A program made the translations under genes and the position numbers. Shown here one piece after another: positions 16,861 through 25,478 of a stretch of DNA of 64,000 bases. The stretch is taken from assembly GCA_021404565.1 (NCBI GenBank), contig JAAWWF010000003.1, forward strand, positions 186,001-250,000. The letters run 5' to 3'. Source of the DNA: Roseivirga sp. Lineage in GTDB: Bacteria; Bacteroidota; Bacteroidia; Cytophagales; Cyclobacteriaceae. Numbering within the stretch: position 1 is the first letter of the stretch; each line of letters starts with the position of its first letter. Under the pieces are notes generated by a model that had not been told where the DNA came from, did no database searches, and saw only the letters and a program-made list of their open reading frames with translations.

Positions 16861-17256
16861 TCTATCGGTAAAGGTACTAAGTCGAAAACTATGGTAAGGT
16901 GTTTAAGAGAGACAAAAGAGTGACGAGGTTGTATCCAGCATTCTGTTCTTCTAGTATGAATTACCTGAGTGGAAAGGACAATAACCCTTTCTGACATTTA
17001 GGCAATGAATAGCAGTTTTTCTTTTTTGGGGACAAAAAGAAACAACAACCCTTTCCGAAAATACCAAATCCAAGCTCAGCTTTACCGCTCTGGGCCCGCG
17101 CGTACCATCCCGATAGCCATCGGGACAACCGACTTGTATTTCACACTATTTTCGGTTGAGCCGCCCTCCTTTGGGAATAGAGTGGCTTATTCAAGTTGAT
17201 CCAGTCTGGGTACAAAGATTATGAATGAGTTAAGTGCTTGAAGTCAATACCTGATT
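16861..17256. other. Gene-free stretch with a short inverted repeat
   Basis: About 400 bp between two minus-strand genes. It holds a perfect inverted repeat, TCCCGAT-AGCC-ATCGGGA, at 17108-17125, and two imperfect direct copies of an ACAAYAACCCTTTCYGA motif near 16979-16994 and 17043-17058. A 64-codon plus-strand frame at 17005-17199 has no protein-like features and is not called. The stretch may be the remains of a small repeat element. Confidence 0.5.
17108..17125. repeat. Short palindromic hairpin (REP-like)
   Basis: TCCCGAT (17108-17114) and ATCGGGA (17119-17125) flank the loop AGCC. The self-complementary GC-rich form and intergenic position resemble short palindromes that recur in Cytophagales genomes, but only one copy is seen in this window. 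Confidence 0.4.
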
Positions 17257-17886
17257 CTAAAAAGCCAGGCAGACGACCAACCCATCGTGCTTATGATAAC
17301 TTAGCTCAAACTCATCTCGCTGTCCGTTTTCCATAATAGCTCCCTTTTTAGGGAAATGGGCCAAAGGTTCATGGATATAGAGCTGGGTGGCGAATGTGAG
17401 CTGAGTGCGACCGTGGAGTTTGTACAATGCCTCTTTAGCCGACCAAATCCAGGTTAGCTTTTCGATGTCCTCTTTTACCCATACCTTCTCGTCCTCATGC
17501 AGGAATTTATGTGCAATTCGCTGTATCTGATTTCTGGGGTATTCAATATCGATTCCGGCAGGCCTCTCAGTGTTGATAATGGCGGCCCCATAGTTTTTTG
17601 TATGGCTGATGGAAATACCAACATCACTTCCTGCCAGATGGGGTTTCCCAGATTCGTCCTTTACAATTTTAAAGGGGCTGAGGCCATGCGCATCCAGTAA
17701 GGTCTTGAGGGCCAGTCGTGCAGAAAGCCATTCCATTTTCCTTGATTCAACCTTTTGTTCGTTGAGCAGATCAGTATCGGCTTTCGAAAATGGATATAGT
17801 GCCATCAACTCTTCCAATGGCTCATCTATTTTCCAGAGGGCAAAAGATACGGAAGCGTTAAGAGTGGTTACCCGGGTGACTGGCAT
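17257..17886 (-). CDS. 4'-phosphopantetheinyl transferase superfamily protein
   Basis: Attaches the phosphopantetheine arm to acyl or peptidyl carrier proteins. The Sfp-type signature is present: ISISHTKNYGAAII followed by GIDIEYPRNQI (metal-binding Asp and Glu), and WSAKEALYKLHG (Glu/Lys of the second motif). The frame is open to an ATG at 17940, but the ATG at 17886 (MPVTRVTTLNASVSFALWKI) fits the family N-terminus better. It is monocistronic by appearance. The carrier protein it serves is not in the window. Confidence 0.9.
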   Translation of the reverse strand: MPVTRVTTLNASVSFALWKIDEPLEELMALYPFSKADTDLLNEQKVESRKMEWLSARLALKTLLDAHGLSPFKIVKDESGKPHLAGSDVGISISHTKNYGAAIINTERPAGIDIEYPRNQIQRIAHKFLHEDEKVWVKEDIEKLTWIWSAKEALYKLHGRTQLTFATQLYIHEPLAHFPKKGAIMENGQRDEFELSYHKHDGLVVCLAF

Positions 17887-17984
17887 GAAATCGAAATTAA
17901 AGATTCGCTCAAAGAATCCATACTGGTACTGAAAAAACAATCGTCTGCATATGAATTATTCATAGGTTGTCCCTGTTGATTGCT

Positions 17985-17992
17985 TAGTTTTG
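17985..17992 (+). promoter_or_regulatory. Candidate -7 box upstream of the WD40 gene
   Basis: TAGTTTTG matches TAnnTTTG and lies 67 bp before the start of the WD40 gene. No other start lies between them. The upstream -33 element is not clear. Confidence 0.35.
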
Positions 17993-18059
17993 TCTGTCTT
18001 TTGGTTATCCATTTGGAAAGGCCCGAAACGTAAGACAAATATGGTCTAAAGCTGTTTTT

Positions 18060-18971
18060 ATGTCAAAAGTAGAAGTTAACAAACTGCACACACTGGGAGG
18101 TCACAAAGACTGTGTCTATACACTGGCAAGCGGCCCTGAAAGCCATCAGTTTTTTTCTTCAGGGGCGGATGGTGTTGTGGCCTTATGGGACCTTAATGAC
18201 CCTGAGAACGGACGCATGATTGCCAAAGTGGAAAGCTCTGTTTATGCACTTCATTACCATGCACCGCGAAATGTGCTGATCATAGGGAAGAATTTTGAAG
18301 GGATTCACCTCATCGATATGGAGACCAGGAAAGAAGTAGGGTCCATTAAACTGTCACGGGCTGCAATATTTGACATCAAAGTGGTGCAGGATCATATTAT
18401 TATCGCTTTTGGTGATGGCATGGTGCGCATACTCAATCTCAGCACCCTGGAAACCATTCACGAATTTCAGGCTTCTGAAAAAAGCGCCCGAACCCTGGCA
18501 ATCAACGAAGAAGCAGGACATTTGTCAATAGGTTACAGCGATAATCATATCCGTGTTTACTCGCTGCACGACTGGAGTTTGGTGCAGGAAATTGATGCTC
18601 ATAAAATCTCCGTTTTCAGCATACAATATTCATCCGATTACCGTTATCTGGTTAGCGGAAGCAGAGATGCTCATATCAAAGTCTGGGACGTTAAGAATGG
18701 ATATTCCCTCAAAGAATCTATAGTCGCTCACATGTTCGCAATAAACCATTTGGATTATAGTCCCGATGGTAAACATTTTGTAACTTGTAGCATGGACAAG
18801 TCCATAAAAGTCTGGGATGCAGAGACTTTTCAACTACTCAAAGTGATTGATAAAGCGAGGCATGCAGGCCACGGGACCTCCGTCAATAAGTTGCACTGGA
18901 GCAGCTACAACAACCTATTAGTATCGGGCAGTGATGACCGCAGTATATCAATCTGGGATATCAATTTTTAA
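18060..18971 (+). CDS. WD40-repeat protein
   Basis: A 303-residue cytoplasmic beta-propeller. Repeats end in the typical WD pairs: VVALWDLND, IKVWDVKN, IKVWDAET and ISIWDINF, and several begin with GH-like dipeptides (LGGHKDCVYTLASG, IDAHKISVFSIQY, IVAHMFAINHLDY). About seven blades fit, enough for one closed propeller. There is no signal peptide and no fused enzymatic domain. It opens a tight plus-strand cluster with the DivIVA-like gene 11 bp downstream. Probable scaffold; partner unknown. Confidence 0.88.
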   Translation: MSKVEVNKLHTLGGHKDCVYTLASGPESHQFFSSGADGVVALWDLNDPENGRMIAKVESSVYALHYHAPRNVLIIGKNFEGIHLIDMETRKEVGSIKLSRAAIFDIKVVQDHIIIAFGDGMVRILNLSTLETIHEFQASEKSARTLAINEEAGHLSIGYSDNHIRVYSLHDWSLVQEIDAHKISVFSIQYSSDYRYLVSGSRDAHIKVWDVKNGYSLKESIVAHMFAINHLDYSPDGKHFVTCSMDKSIKVWDAETFQLLKVIDKARHAGHGTSVNKLHWSSYNNLLVSGSDDRSISIWDINF

Positions 18972-18982
18972 TCTTCCAATAA

Positions 18983-19870
18983 ATGAACATTACACCTTTA
19001 GAGATCAGACAAAAGGTTTTTGAAAAAGCTTTTCGCGGTTACGACAAAGAAGAGGTTGCGGCTTTCCTCAATTCACTATCAGTAGAGTGGGAAAGACTCA
19101 ATGATCAGAGCAAAGAGCTTAAATACAAGCTGGAAGCTTCGGAAAAAGAAGTGCAGAAACTGAGAGAGGTAGAGAATTCGCTATTTAAAACTCTCAAAAC
19201 AGCTGAAGATACTGGCGCGAACATGATTGAACAGGCTACTAAAACGGCCGAGCTTCATATGAAGGAAACTGAGATGAATGCTGATGCGCTGATGAGTGAA
19301 GCCAAGTCGAGAGCCAAATCTATCATAGAAGATGCCGAGAACCGCGCCAAGATGATCATTGAAGATATGGAAGATGAGATCAGGCAGCTGGAGCAGGTGT
19401 ACCGTGGGCTCGATGCCAATAAGGCCTCGCTGATGTCTGATTTGAAAAACCTGGCCACAGATATTTTTGATAAACTTGAGCGACATAGCGACTTTCCTAC
19501 TGACATTAAGCCTCACCTGAAAAAGGCGAAAGAACTTTCACGAGATGTGAATGAAAGCAATACCCAGGATGAGGCGGTAAAATCAATGCTCAAACAGTCG
19601 GCCACCGAGGCCGCTGCAGTTGAGCATGCTCCTGTTGAGGATTTGGAAGAACCTGCACCAGAGCCAATCGAAGAAGCACCTGAATCCGTTGCGGAAACAT
19701 CTGAGCCTGTCGTGGAATCAGCACCATTAGAAGCTACTGAGGCGCCTTTGTCACAGAACGAGACGAATGAGGAGGAGGAAACTCCGGCTTCAGATGAGCA
19801 AACCTCCGATACTAATGAGGAAGACTCTGAAGAAAAAAATAAAGGCTCCTTCTTTGATCAATTCGATTAA
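18983..19870 (+). CDS. DivIVA-domain protein
   Basis: The N-terminus MNITPLEIRQKVFEKAFRGYDKEEVAAFLNSL is the DivIVA/GpsB membrane-binding motif; a long coiled coil follows (about residues 35-190), with heptads through REVENSLFKTLKTAEDTG and AKSIIEDAENRAKMIIEDMEDEI. The last ~90 residues are acidic and low in complexity (Glu/Pro/Ala/Thr/Ser). In Gram-positive bacteria the family marks cell poles or septa; in Bacteroidota its role is largely untested. Its stop overlaps the folB start by one base. Confidence 0.88.
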   Translation: MNITPLEIRQKVFEKAFRGYDKEEVAAFLNSLSVEWERLNDQSKELKYKLEASEKEVQKLREVENSLFKTLKTAEDTGANMIEQATKTAELHMKETEMNADALMSEAKSRAKSIIEDAENRAKMIIEDMEDEIRQLEQVYRGLDANKASLMSDLKNLATDIFDKLERHSDFPTDIKPHLKKAKELSRDVNESNTQDEAVKSMLKQSATEAAAVEHAPVEDLEEPAPEPIEEAPESVAETSEPVVESAPLEATEAPLSQNETNEEEETPASDEQTSDTNEEDSEEKNKGSFFDQFD

Positions 19871-20232
19871 TGGACAACGGTATTGTGGCCCTGGAGGGCA
19901 TGGAATTCTTTGCCTATCACGGGTTTTATAAAGAAGAGCAGCAGATTGGAAATAAGTACTCTGTCGATCTTAAAATTGAGACTGACTTTTCAAAAGCGGC
20001 CAATGAAGATGACCTGACAGGTACCATTGATTATGAAGCCCTGTACAATCTGGTCAAACATGAAATGCTGCATCCCAATAAACTATTGGAGAGTATTGGT
20101 CAGAAGATCATAAAGGCAGTACTCGATGAGTTTCCAAGGGTTAAAGTGGTAGAAGTAAGCGTAGCCAAATTCAATCCGCCTATCGGAGGGGTTTGTGGTA
20201 AAGCCAGAGTGACTTTAAAAAGCGAACGCTGA
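19870..20232 (+). CDS. folB: Dihydroneopterin aldolase
   Basis: Folate biosynthesis: cleaves 7,8-dihydroneopterin to 6-hydroxymethyl-dihydropterin and glycolaldehyde. 120 residues, normal length. Landmarks are LEGMEFFAYHGFYKEEQQIGNKYSVDL at the start (catalytic Tyr and Glu region), TIDYEALYNLV in the middle and the C-terminal VSVAKFNPPIGGVCGKARV with the conserved lysine. Its start shares a base with the DivIVA stop, and its stop overlaps the next start, so all are translated from one message. Confidence 0.95.
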   Translation: MDNGIVALEGMEFFAYHGFYKEEQQIGNKYSVDLKIETDFSKAANEDDLTGTIDYEALYNLVKHEMLHPNKLLESIGQKIIKAVLDEFPRVKVVEVSVAKFNPPIGGVCGKARVTLKSER

Positions 20233-21092
20233 TGAAAAAGCTGCTGATAGTGATCTTTCTTTGCTGTGGAGTGGCTGCCCAGGCCCAGGAGCTGTCAGTA
20301 TATACCATTTTCAATAAAAAGGCGAAGTCGGTCAGTTTTGGAAAGATGTTCAGGCAGATGGAAGATGCTGATGTGATCCTTTTTGGAGAGCAGCACAATG
20401 ATGCAGTAGTGCATTGGCTCCAGCTCCAGTTGGTAAAGTCATTACACAATATATATCCCTTGGTTTTAGGGGCTGAAATGTTTGAGAGCGACAATCAGGT
20501 AATTCTCAACGAATACCTGGCTGGTCTGATCACTCATCAGCAATTTACCACCGAGGCCAAGGTGTGGAAGAACCATAAAACAGACTACCAGCCACTGCTT
20601 GACTTTGCGAAGGAAAACAACCTGTACTTTGTGGCAACGAACATTCCCAGAAGATATGCAAGCCTGGTAAACAGGCAGGGGCTTGAAGGACTTGATCAAC
20701 TCTCTTCAGAAGCTAAAAACTGGATAGCGCCTTTACCAATTGAGGTAGATCTGACGCTTTCCGGCTATGCCTGGATGATTGAAACAATGGGCGGGCATGC
20801 CCAGGGCGATCCTGCCAATATTGCTAAGGCCCAGGCTTCCAAAGATGCTACCATGGCCCATTTTATAGAGCAGAACCTACAGGAGGGAAAGAAATTTGTA
20901 CACTTTCATGGTACCTTTCACTCGAACAATTTTCAGGGCATCTACGACTACCTTAAAAAGAGTCGGCCGGACCTGAATATCATGACCATTGCCAGTGTCA
21001 ACCAAAAAGCGATTGATGACCTGGAAGAAGATAACAAGTCCCTGGCAGATTTTGTGGTGGTTACCCCGGCTGATGGCCCCAAGAGTTATTAA
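20232..21092 (+). CDS. ChaN/haem-uptake-like secreted protein
   Basis: A 286-residue exported protein of the ChaN family (iron-regulated lipoprotein proposed to bind haem). The signal peptide is KKLLIVIFLCCGVAAQAQ. The family core follows: DADVILFGEQHNDAVVHWLQ near residue 45, LGAEMFESDNQ near 80, and KFVHFHGTFHSNN near 225, all rich in His and Glu. No lipobox cysteine is seen, so it is probably periplasmic rather than anchored. The start codon shares a base with the folB stop. Confidence 0.85.
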   Translation: MKKLLIVIFLCCGVAAQAQELSVYTIFNKKAKSVSFGKMFRQMEDADVILFGEQHNDAVVHWLQLQLVKSLHNIYPLVLGAEMFESDNQVILNEYLAGLITHQQFTTEAKVWKNHKTDYQPLLDFAKENNLYFVATNIPRRYASLVNRQGLEGLDQLSSEAKNWIAPLPIEVDLTLSGYAWMIETMGGHAQGDPANIAKAQASKDATMAHFIEQNLQEGKKFVHFHGTFHSNNFQGIYDYLKKSRPDLNIMTIASVNQKAIDDLEEDNKSLADFVVVTPADGPKSY

Positions 21093-21100
21093 TACCCTCT

Positions 21101-22990
21101 ATGCCCAGTCCTTCCCAACAGGCGATTAATCATCTCATTGATCTTTTAAAGATTGAAAAAGATGAGGACTATGCTCAGTACCAGCGAAAAATGTTGGACA
21201 CCTCGGTAAAAGAACGCAAGAAGCAGGGAGTTACCTGGTACCCTGTGGAGCTGGTAAATCGCTATATCAGTACGGGAGAACGGTTTACGCTGGAGTTTGA
21301 GAGAACGACAGACCTGGATCAAAACCACTCCTTTCATTCCGGTGCTGTGGTCAGTGTATTTTCAGGTCATGGAGATGAGGCCGAAACGGTTTCAGGAGTG
21401 GTAAGCTACCAGCGCAAAGAAAAAATGAAGGTGGTGCTCAATAGCAGCGATTTACCTGAATGGATCAGAGATGGTAAGCTGGGTGTAAACCTGCTCTTTG
21501 ATGAAGGGAGCTATCGTGAAATGCATGCTGCTTTAAAAGTGGTGGCGGGAGCAGAGAAGGGCCGGGTGGCGGAATTACGTGAAACCCTCTATGGCTCAAG
21601 GGAAGCCCGGTTTAAAAACGGATTCGAGTATCAGTCTGTCAATCTCAATCAGAAGCAAAACCTGGCACTGACCAATATATTCAATGCCTCTGATGTGGCC
21701 ATCATCCATGGACCTCCAGGTACTGGCAAGACCACCACATTGGTAAACGCTATCAAGGAGGTGGTGAAAACGGAGCGGCAGGTGCTGGTATGTGCACAGA
21801 GCAATGCAGCGGTAGACCTGGTAGTGGAAAAGCTCGATGAGCTGGGCATGGAGGTGCTGCGGCTGGGGCATCCTGCCAGGGTAACCCCACAGGTGATTGA
21901 GAATAGCCTTGATGCGAAAATCGCTAAGCACAGCTTTTTCAAAGAGCTCAAAGACATCCGAAAGAAGTCTGAAGAGTACCGTAGAATGGGCCGCAAATAC
22001 AAGCGAAACTTTGGCCAGGAAGAGCGCCTGCAGCGAAAGCTGATTATGAAGGAGGCCCGTATGCTCAGGGAGGACGCTGATAGGATAGAGTCACAAATTA
22101 CAGAAGACCTGATGGACCGGGCACAGGTAATTGCCTGTACACTGGTGGGGTCTACACACACGCTGCTCAGAGACAGAGTTTTTAAATCAGTGTTTATTGA
22201 CGAGGCCTCTCAGGCTCTGGAACCTGCCTGCTGGATTCCAATTCTGAAATGCTATCGGGTGATTATGGCAGGAGATCATCTGCAACTACCCCCAACGGTT
22301 AAATCGGTGAAGGCAGGTAAGGCAGGACTGGAGCAAACACTTTTTGAAAAGGCCATCGCCCATACAAACTCAGATGTAATGCTGGAAAACCAGTATCGGA
22401 TGCATCCGCACATCATGGACTTCTCGAGTCAGCATTTTTATGAGGGTAAGCTCAAAACTGCTGATGAGGTGATGCAGAGAGATTGGGAAGATGAAGGAGT
22501 TAGATTTGAGTTTATTGACACGGCAGGTTGTGGCTACACAGAAAAGGTGAAAAAGGAAACCCGCAGCACCTATAATGAAGAGGAAGCAGCTTTGCTGGTA
22601 AAACATCTTTCTGAAAATGTGAAGGAAGGAAAATCAGTAGGAATCATCGCCCCTTACAAGGCACAGATTCAGCTCTTGGCAGAATTGGTGGCCAAAACAC
22701 CAGCCTTGGATGTAATCCGTGATTTGATCTCTGTCAATACCGTAGATGCTTTTCAGGGACAGGAGCGGGATATTATATATATCAGCCTTACCCGGTCGAA
22801 TGAGCAGAACGAGATCGGTTTCCTGAAAGAGTACAGGCGCATGAACGTAGCGCTTACCCGTGCTAAGTCAAAGCTTGTAGTATTGGGGGATTCGGCTACC
22901 CTGGGTAAGGACAGTTTTTATAATGCTGTATTGGATTATGTACAGTCCATAGGTGGTTATCGCAGTGCTTTTGAATTCCTCTACACATAA
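21101..22990 (+). CDS. Upf1-like superfamily 1B DNA/RNA helicase (IGHMBP2 type)
   Basis: A 629-residue helicase with all SF1 motifs: Walker A IHGPPGTGKTTTLVNAI near residue 200, motif Ia VLVCAQSNAAVDLV, motif II FIDEASQALEP (DEAS box) near 365, motif III MAGDHLQLPPTV, motif IV MLENQYRMHPHIMDF, motif V VNTVDAFQGQERDIIYISL and motif VI RRMNVALTRAKSKLVV. The inserted helical region (about 285-340) corresponds to the 1B/1C stalk. The N-terminal barrel segment (EFERTTDLD ... VSGVVSYQRKEKMKVVL) also fits. Substrate in bacteria is not known. Confidence 0.92.
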   Translation: MPSPSQQAINHLIDLLKIEKDEDYAQYQRKMLDTSVKERKKQGVTWYPVELVNRYISTGERFTLEFERTTDLDQNHSFHSGAVVSVFSGHGDEAETVSGVVSYQRKEKMKVVLNSSDLPEWIRDGKLGVNLLFDEGSYREMHAALKVVAGAEKGRVAELRETLYGSREARFKNGFEYQSVNLNQKQNLALTNIFNASDVAIIHGPPGTGKTTTLVNAIKEVVKTERQVLVCAQSNAAVDLVVEKLDELGMEVLRLGHPARVTPQVIENSLDAKIAKHSFFKELKDIRKKSEEYRRMGRKYKRNFGQEERLQRKLIMKEARMLREDADRIESQITEDLMDRAQVIACTLVGSTHTLLRDRVFKSVFIDEASQALEPACWIPILKCYRVIMAGDHLQLPPTVKSVKAGKAGLEQTLFEKAIAHTNSDVMLENQYRMHPHIMDFSSQHFYEGKLKTADEVMQRDWEDEGVRFEFIDTAGCGYTEKVKKETRSTYNEEEAALLVKHLSENVKEGKSVGIIAPYKAQIQLLAELVAKTPALDVIRDLISVNTVDAFQGQERDIIYISLTRSNEQNEIGFLKEYRRMNVALTRAKSKLVVLGDSATLGKDSFYNAVLDYVQSIGGYRSAFEFLYT

Positions 22991-23018
22991 AAAAGCCCCG
23001 AACTTACCGTTCGAGGCC
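22989..23018 (-). terminator. Terminator for the minus-strand membrane-protein gene
   Basis: GCCCCGAAC (22995-23003) pairs with GTTCGAGGC (23009-23017) with one internal mismatch, and six A on the plus strand give a U-run for minus-strand transcripts. It sits between two convergent genes and may serve both. Confidence 0.65.
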
Positions 23019-23040
23019 ATTCTATGCTATTCTTTCTGTC

Positions 23041-23763
23041 TTATGCAGGAGGATTCGGATCTGGTGCCGGGGCAGGATCAGGCTGTGGCGCAGGATCAGG
23101 ATCTGGTGCCGGAGCCGGTTTCTTTGATAGGTTCTCGTTGAACTTCAAAGCTACGTAAGTACCGGAGCTTATTCCTATCAATCCAAGTGTAGTAGAATCA
23201 AAAGTAGGCAACTCGATGACCTTTAGGATTTCCTCAGACGTTTTGCCAGCCATGCATGTACTACAAATGTAGTCTTGCATTTTTCCCATGAATTGGGTGA
23301 TAAAGGCAAAGCCAAATCCCACATTAAATAATACAGACTGAAATCTGTGAATGCTTACACCATCCTGATCTGAGAGGATATCCATCCAGAAGCCCTTAGA
23401 AGCCTCGTGTTGGTGTAATTTGAGGCTAGTGTCATTCGATTGAGAGTTATCAATAACACGGCCAGCTACAGAAGTACCGGCACCAATTCCAATCAGGGTG
23501 AGGGCTGTGGAACTCATGATTCCGTTCAGCGTGCCTGTGATACCATAGTCTACTAAAGCGCAGGTAATCACAATAAAGGTCCACCACACCAATTGTGTTC
23601 GGGAGTAGCTGTAAGAAGCATCACGGATTTTTTCCTGGGCACTTACATTCTTAATAAGCCTTTGCAAAGGGCTGTCCTTGTTCATCAGAAGGTTGGACAG
23701 GAGGATGAGCTCCATGAGTATCACAATACCTGCACCAGCCCACCTTACAATTTCATTAGTCAT
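23041..23763 (-). CDS. Unidentified membrane protein with Pro/Asp-rich tail
   Basis: A 240-residue protein I do not recognise. Membrane segments near residues 7-25, 58-78, 80-103 and 143-160, plus a weaker one near 195-210. A CSTC motif near 173 could bind a metal. The last ~25 residues are a low-complexity run of Pro, Asp and Ala (PAPDPDPAPQPDPAPAPDP), encoded by short DNA repeats and therefore prone to length changes. The tail is probably outside the membrane core. A single-gene unit with its own terminator. Confidence 0.7.
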   Translation of the reverse strand: MTNEIVRWAGAGIVILMELILLSNLLMNKDSPLQRLIKNVSAQEKIRDASYSYSRTQLVWWTFIVITCALVDYGITGTLNGIMSSTALTLIGIGAGTSVAGRVIDNSQSNDTSLKLHQHEASKGFWMDILSDQDGVSIHRFQSVLFNVGFGFAFITQFMGKMQDYICSTCMAGKTSEEILKVIELPTFDSTTLGLIGISSGTYVALKFNENLSKKPAPAPDPDPAPQPDPAPAPDPNPPA

Positions 23764-23946
23764 AAAAGTACGTTTTGGTTGATTTAAAAAGTCTTAGAAT
23801 TTAGTCAAAATCGTGTAGAAGCGAGAAGAAATATGATGAAATGTAGTGTATGACTGGAAATTGTTGTCAGTGGTGCAATTAAATCGCTTTTTAGATTACA
23901 ATAATTGTTCTGATGGTAACTGTCAGATATACAGGGTGTTGGGTGA

Positions 23947-24837
23947 CTAAGATGGGTTTGCTAAAAATCCGGCCAGTATATCTGCGGCTTCAGGTTTCAG
24001 CCTGAACCATAACTCCGGTTCTATTAGCTCTATTTCTATAAGGGCCAACTGATTACCGTTATCGCGGATAATATCCACGCGGGCATAGGCGGGTAGTGAA
24101 TCGCAGGCAGCCACAGCCTTTTCGGCAAAAGCCATTTCTTCACTGTTGGGTTCATACAGGCTTACGGAACCTCCAAAATTGTCTTGAACCCTGAAATCAC
24201 CAGTTTTGGCCTTTTTGATTACGGCATGCGTACAGGTACCACCAATTACAATGAGTGAAATTTCCCCATGTACCAGGATATTGTATTGAAAAGGTTGGAG
24301 CATCATGGCTTCACGACTGATTAACTCGTGAAATGTATTTTCATATTGCTCCAGGCGGTGTGACTCTAAGCGATAAGTATGTCTTGCCGACCCTGCCACA
24401 CAGGGCTTGAGAATGGTTTCGGTCCACCCTGTTTCCTGATGGAGTGTTGAGAGACTGGTTTTTTCGCCAATTTCTATATAGCGGGTTTCAGGAATGTTAA
24501 TTCCCTTTGTCTGCAAGTCCCGTAGGTAGTGTTTGTCCATGTTCCAATAAACCAACTCTGCCTGGTTGATAAGCCGGGTTTTGGTTGAGGCATGCTGTAA
24601 CCAGGCTTTCCATTCATCAAAACGATCGAAGTAATCCCAGGTAGTTCTGAAGATCACAGCTTTGGTGCTGGCCCAGTCAAAATCAGGATCCGACCATGAT
24701 TTTCTATCCACTTTAAATCCCTTATTCTCCAGGGCACCACGCAACATATTGTCCTCTTTCCAGCCTGTCTGCGTTTTCGCGTTGGGAGGCTGTATAAAGT
24801 TATCGTCTGTCAGAATTACAAAATCGAAGAGATCCAT
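23947..24837 (-). CDS. ATP-grasp family ligase-like protein
   Basis: A 296-residue ATP-grasp protein resembling the glutathione synthetase/RimK fold. The N-terminal part (VILTDDNFIQPPN ... VIFRTTWDYFDRFDEW) is the pre-ATP-grasp domain; the ATP-grasp core has TILKPCVAGSARHTYRLE, MLQPFQYNILVHGEISLIVIGG and, near the end, YARVDIIRDNGNQLALIEIELIEPELW, where the acidic residues bind magnesium. Such proteins join a carboxylate to an amine or thiol. The substrates here are unknown and the neighbours give no hint. Confidence 0.82.
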   Translation of the reverse strand: MDLFDFVILTDDNFIQPPNAKTQTGWKEDNMLRGALENKGFKVDRKSWSDPDFDWASTKAVIFRTTWDYFDRFDEWKAWLQHASTKTRLINQAELVYWNMDKHYLRDLQTKGINIPETRYIEIGEKTSLSTLHQETGWTETILKPCVAGSARHTYRLESHRLEQYENTFHELISREAMMLQPFQYNILVHGEISLIVIGGTCTHAVIKKAKTGDFRVQDNFGGSVSLYEPNSEEMAFAEKAVAACDSLPAYARVDIIRDNGNQLALIEIELIEPELWFRLKPEAADILAGFLANPS

Positions 24838-24855
24838 CGGCCGAAACTAAGATGT

Positions 24856-25368
24856 TTAATCTAAATCAAAAAGAGCTTTGGTTGAGGTGGGAGCCAGCTC
24901 ATTTACAAACAAGGTAATGCTGTGTTGTTGGGGTGATCTTCTGCTTCTTTTTCCCTCCTTTCTGTCGTACCATACAGCATCAAAAGCTCCCGTTGTGTTG
25001 ATTACTACTCTCCATTCCTGGTCCAGCAATGCTTCCTGTTCGTAGCTGGCCGTACCGGTGTTCCAGTCAATGCCAGAGAGTACCTGGGCCGGCAGGTGGG
25101 CAATTACCTCTTTCTGATCCACAATGGCCAGCCAGATCGGGTCGGCCAGATGTTCTATGCTCAGGTCTCTGCTTTCATTGTACCAGCCCCAGCCAATGCG
25201 TACGGTTTTACCCGCTCTGATGGCAGCGAAGAGCTGTTCTTTGCTACCCTCTAGAGCATTGCCGCTTTTATCATGTTTATAGGCTACCTCCCAGGAAGTT
25301 TCTGAGGGTGCAGAGCAGGCGCTTAGCATTAGTAATCCAATCGATATCAGGCAGATGGTGATTTTCAT
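24856..25368 (-). CDS. Unidentified lipoprotein
   Basis: A 170-residue lipoprotein: MKITICLISIGLLMLSAC gives a perfect lipobox cysteine. The frame is open six bases further to a GTG at 25374, but the ATG at 25368 is the natural start. The mature part has mixed beta-like segments (GKTVRIGWGWYNESRDLSIEHL, PIWLAIVDQKEVIAHLPAQV, EWRVVINTTGAFDAVWYDRKEGK). No known domain recognised. It precedes the ATP-grasp gene by 18 bp on the same strand and may be co-transcribed. Confidence 0.7.
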   Translation of the reverse strand: MKITICLISIGLLMLSACSAPSETSWEVAYKHDKSGNALEGSKEQLFAAIRAGKTVRIGWGWYNESRDLSIEHLADPIWLAIVDQKEVIAHLPAQVLSGIDWNTGTASYEQEALLDQEWRVVINTTGAFDAVWYDRKEGKRSRRSPQQHSITLFVNELAPTSTKALFDLD

Positions 25369-25478
25369 AGCCACAAACCTATCAAACCGACTGAGATATG
25401 AAAATCACATCGATCAACGCTTGTTATCAACTGATATAAAGTGGAAATCAGGAGCTTTTCCGATGGTAATCAGAATAA

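Noticed and set aside
17005-17199. 64-codon plus-strand frame in the large intergenic gap
   Set aside because: It spans the palindrome at 17108-17125 and shows no recognisable protein character.
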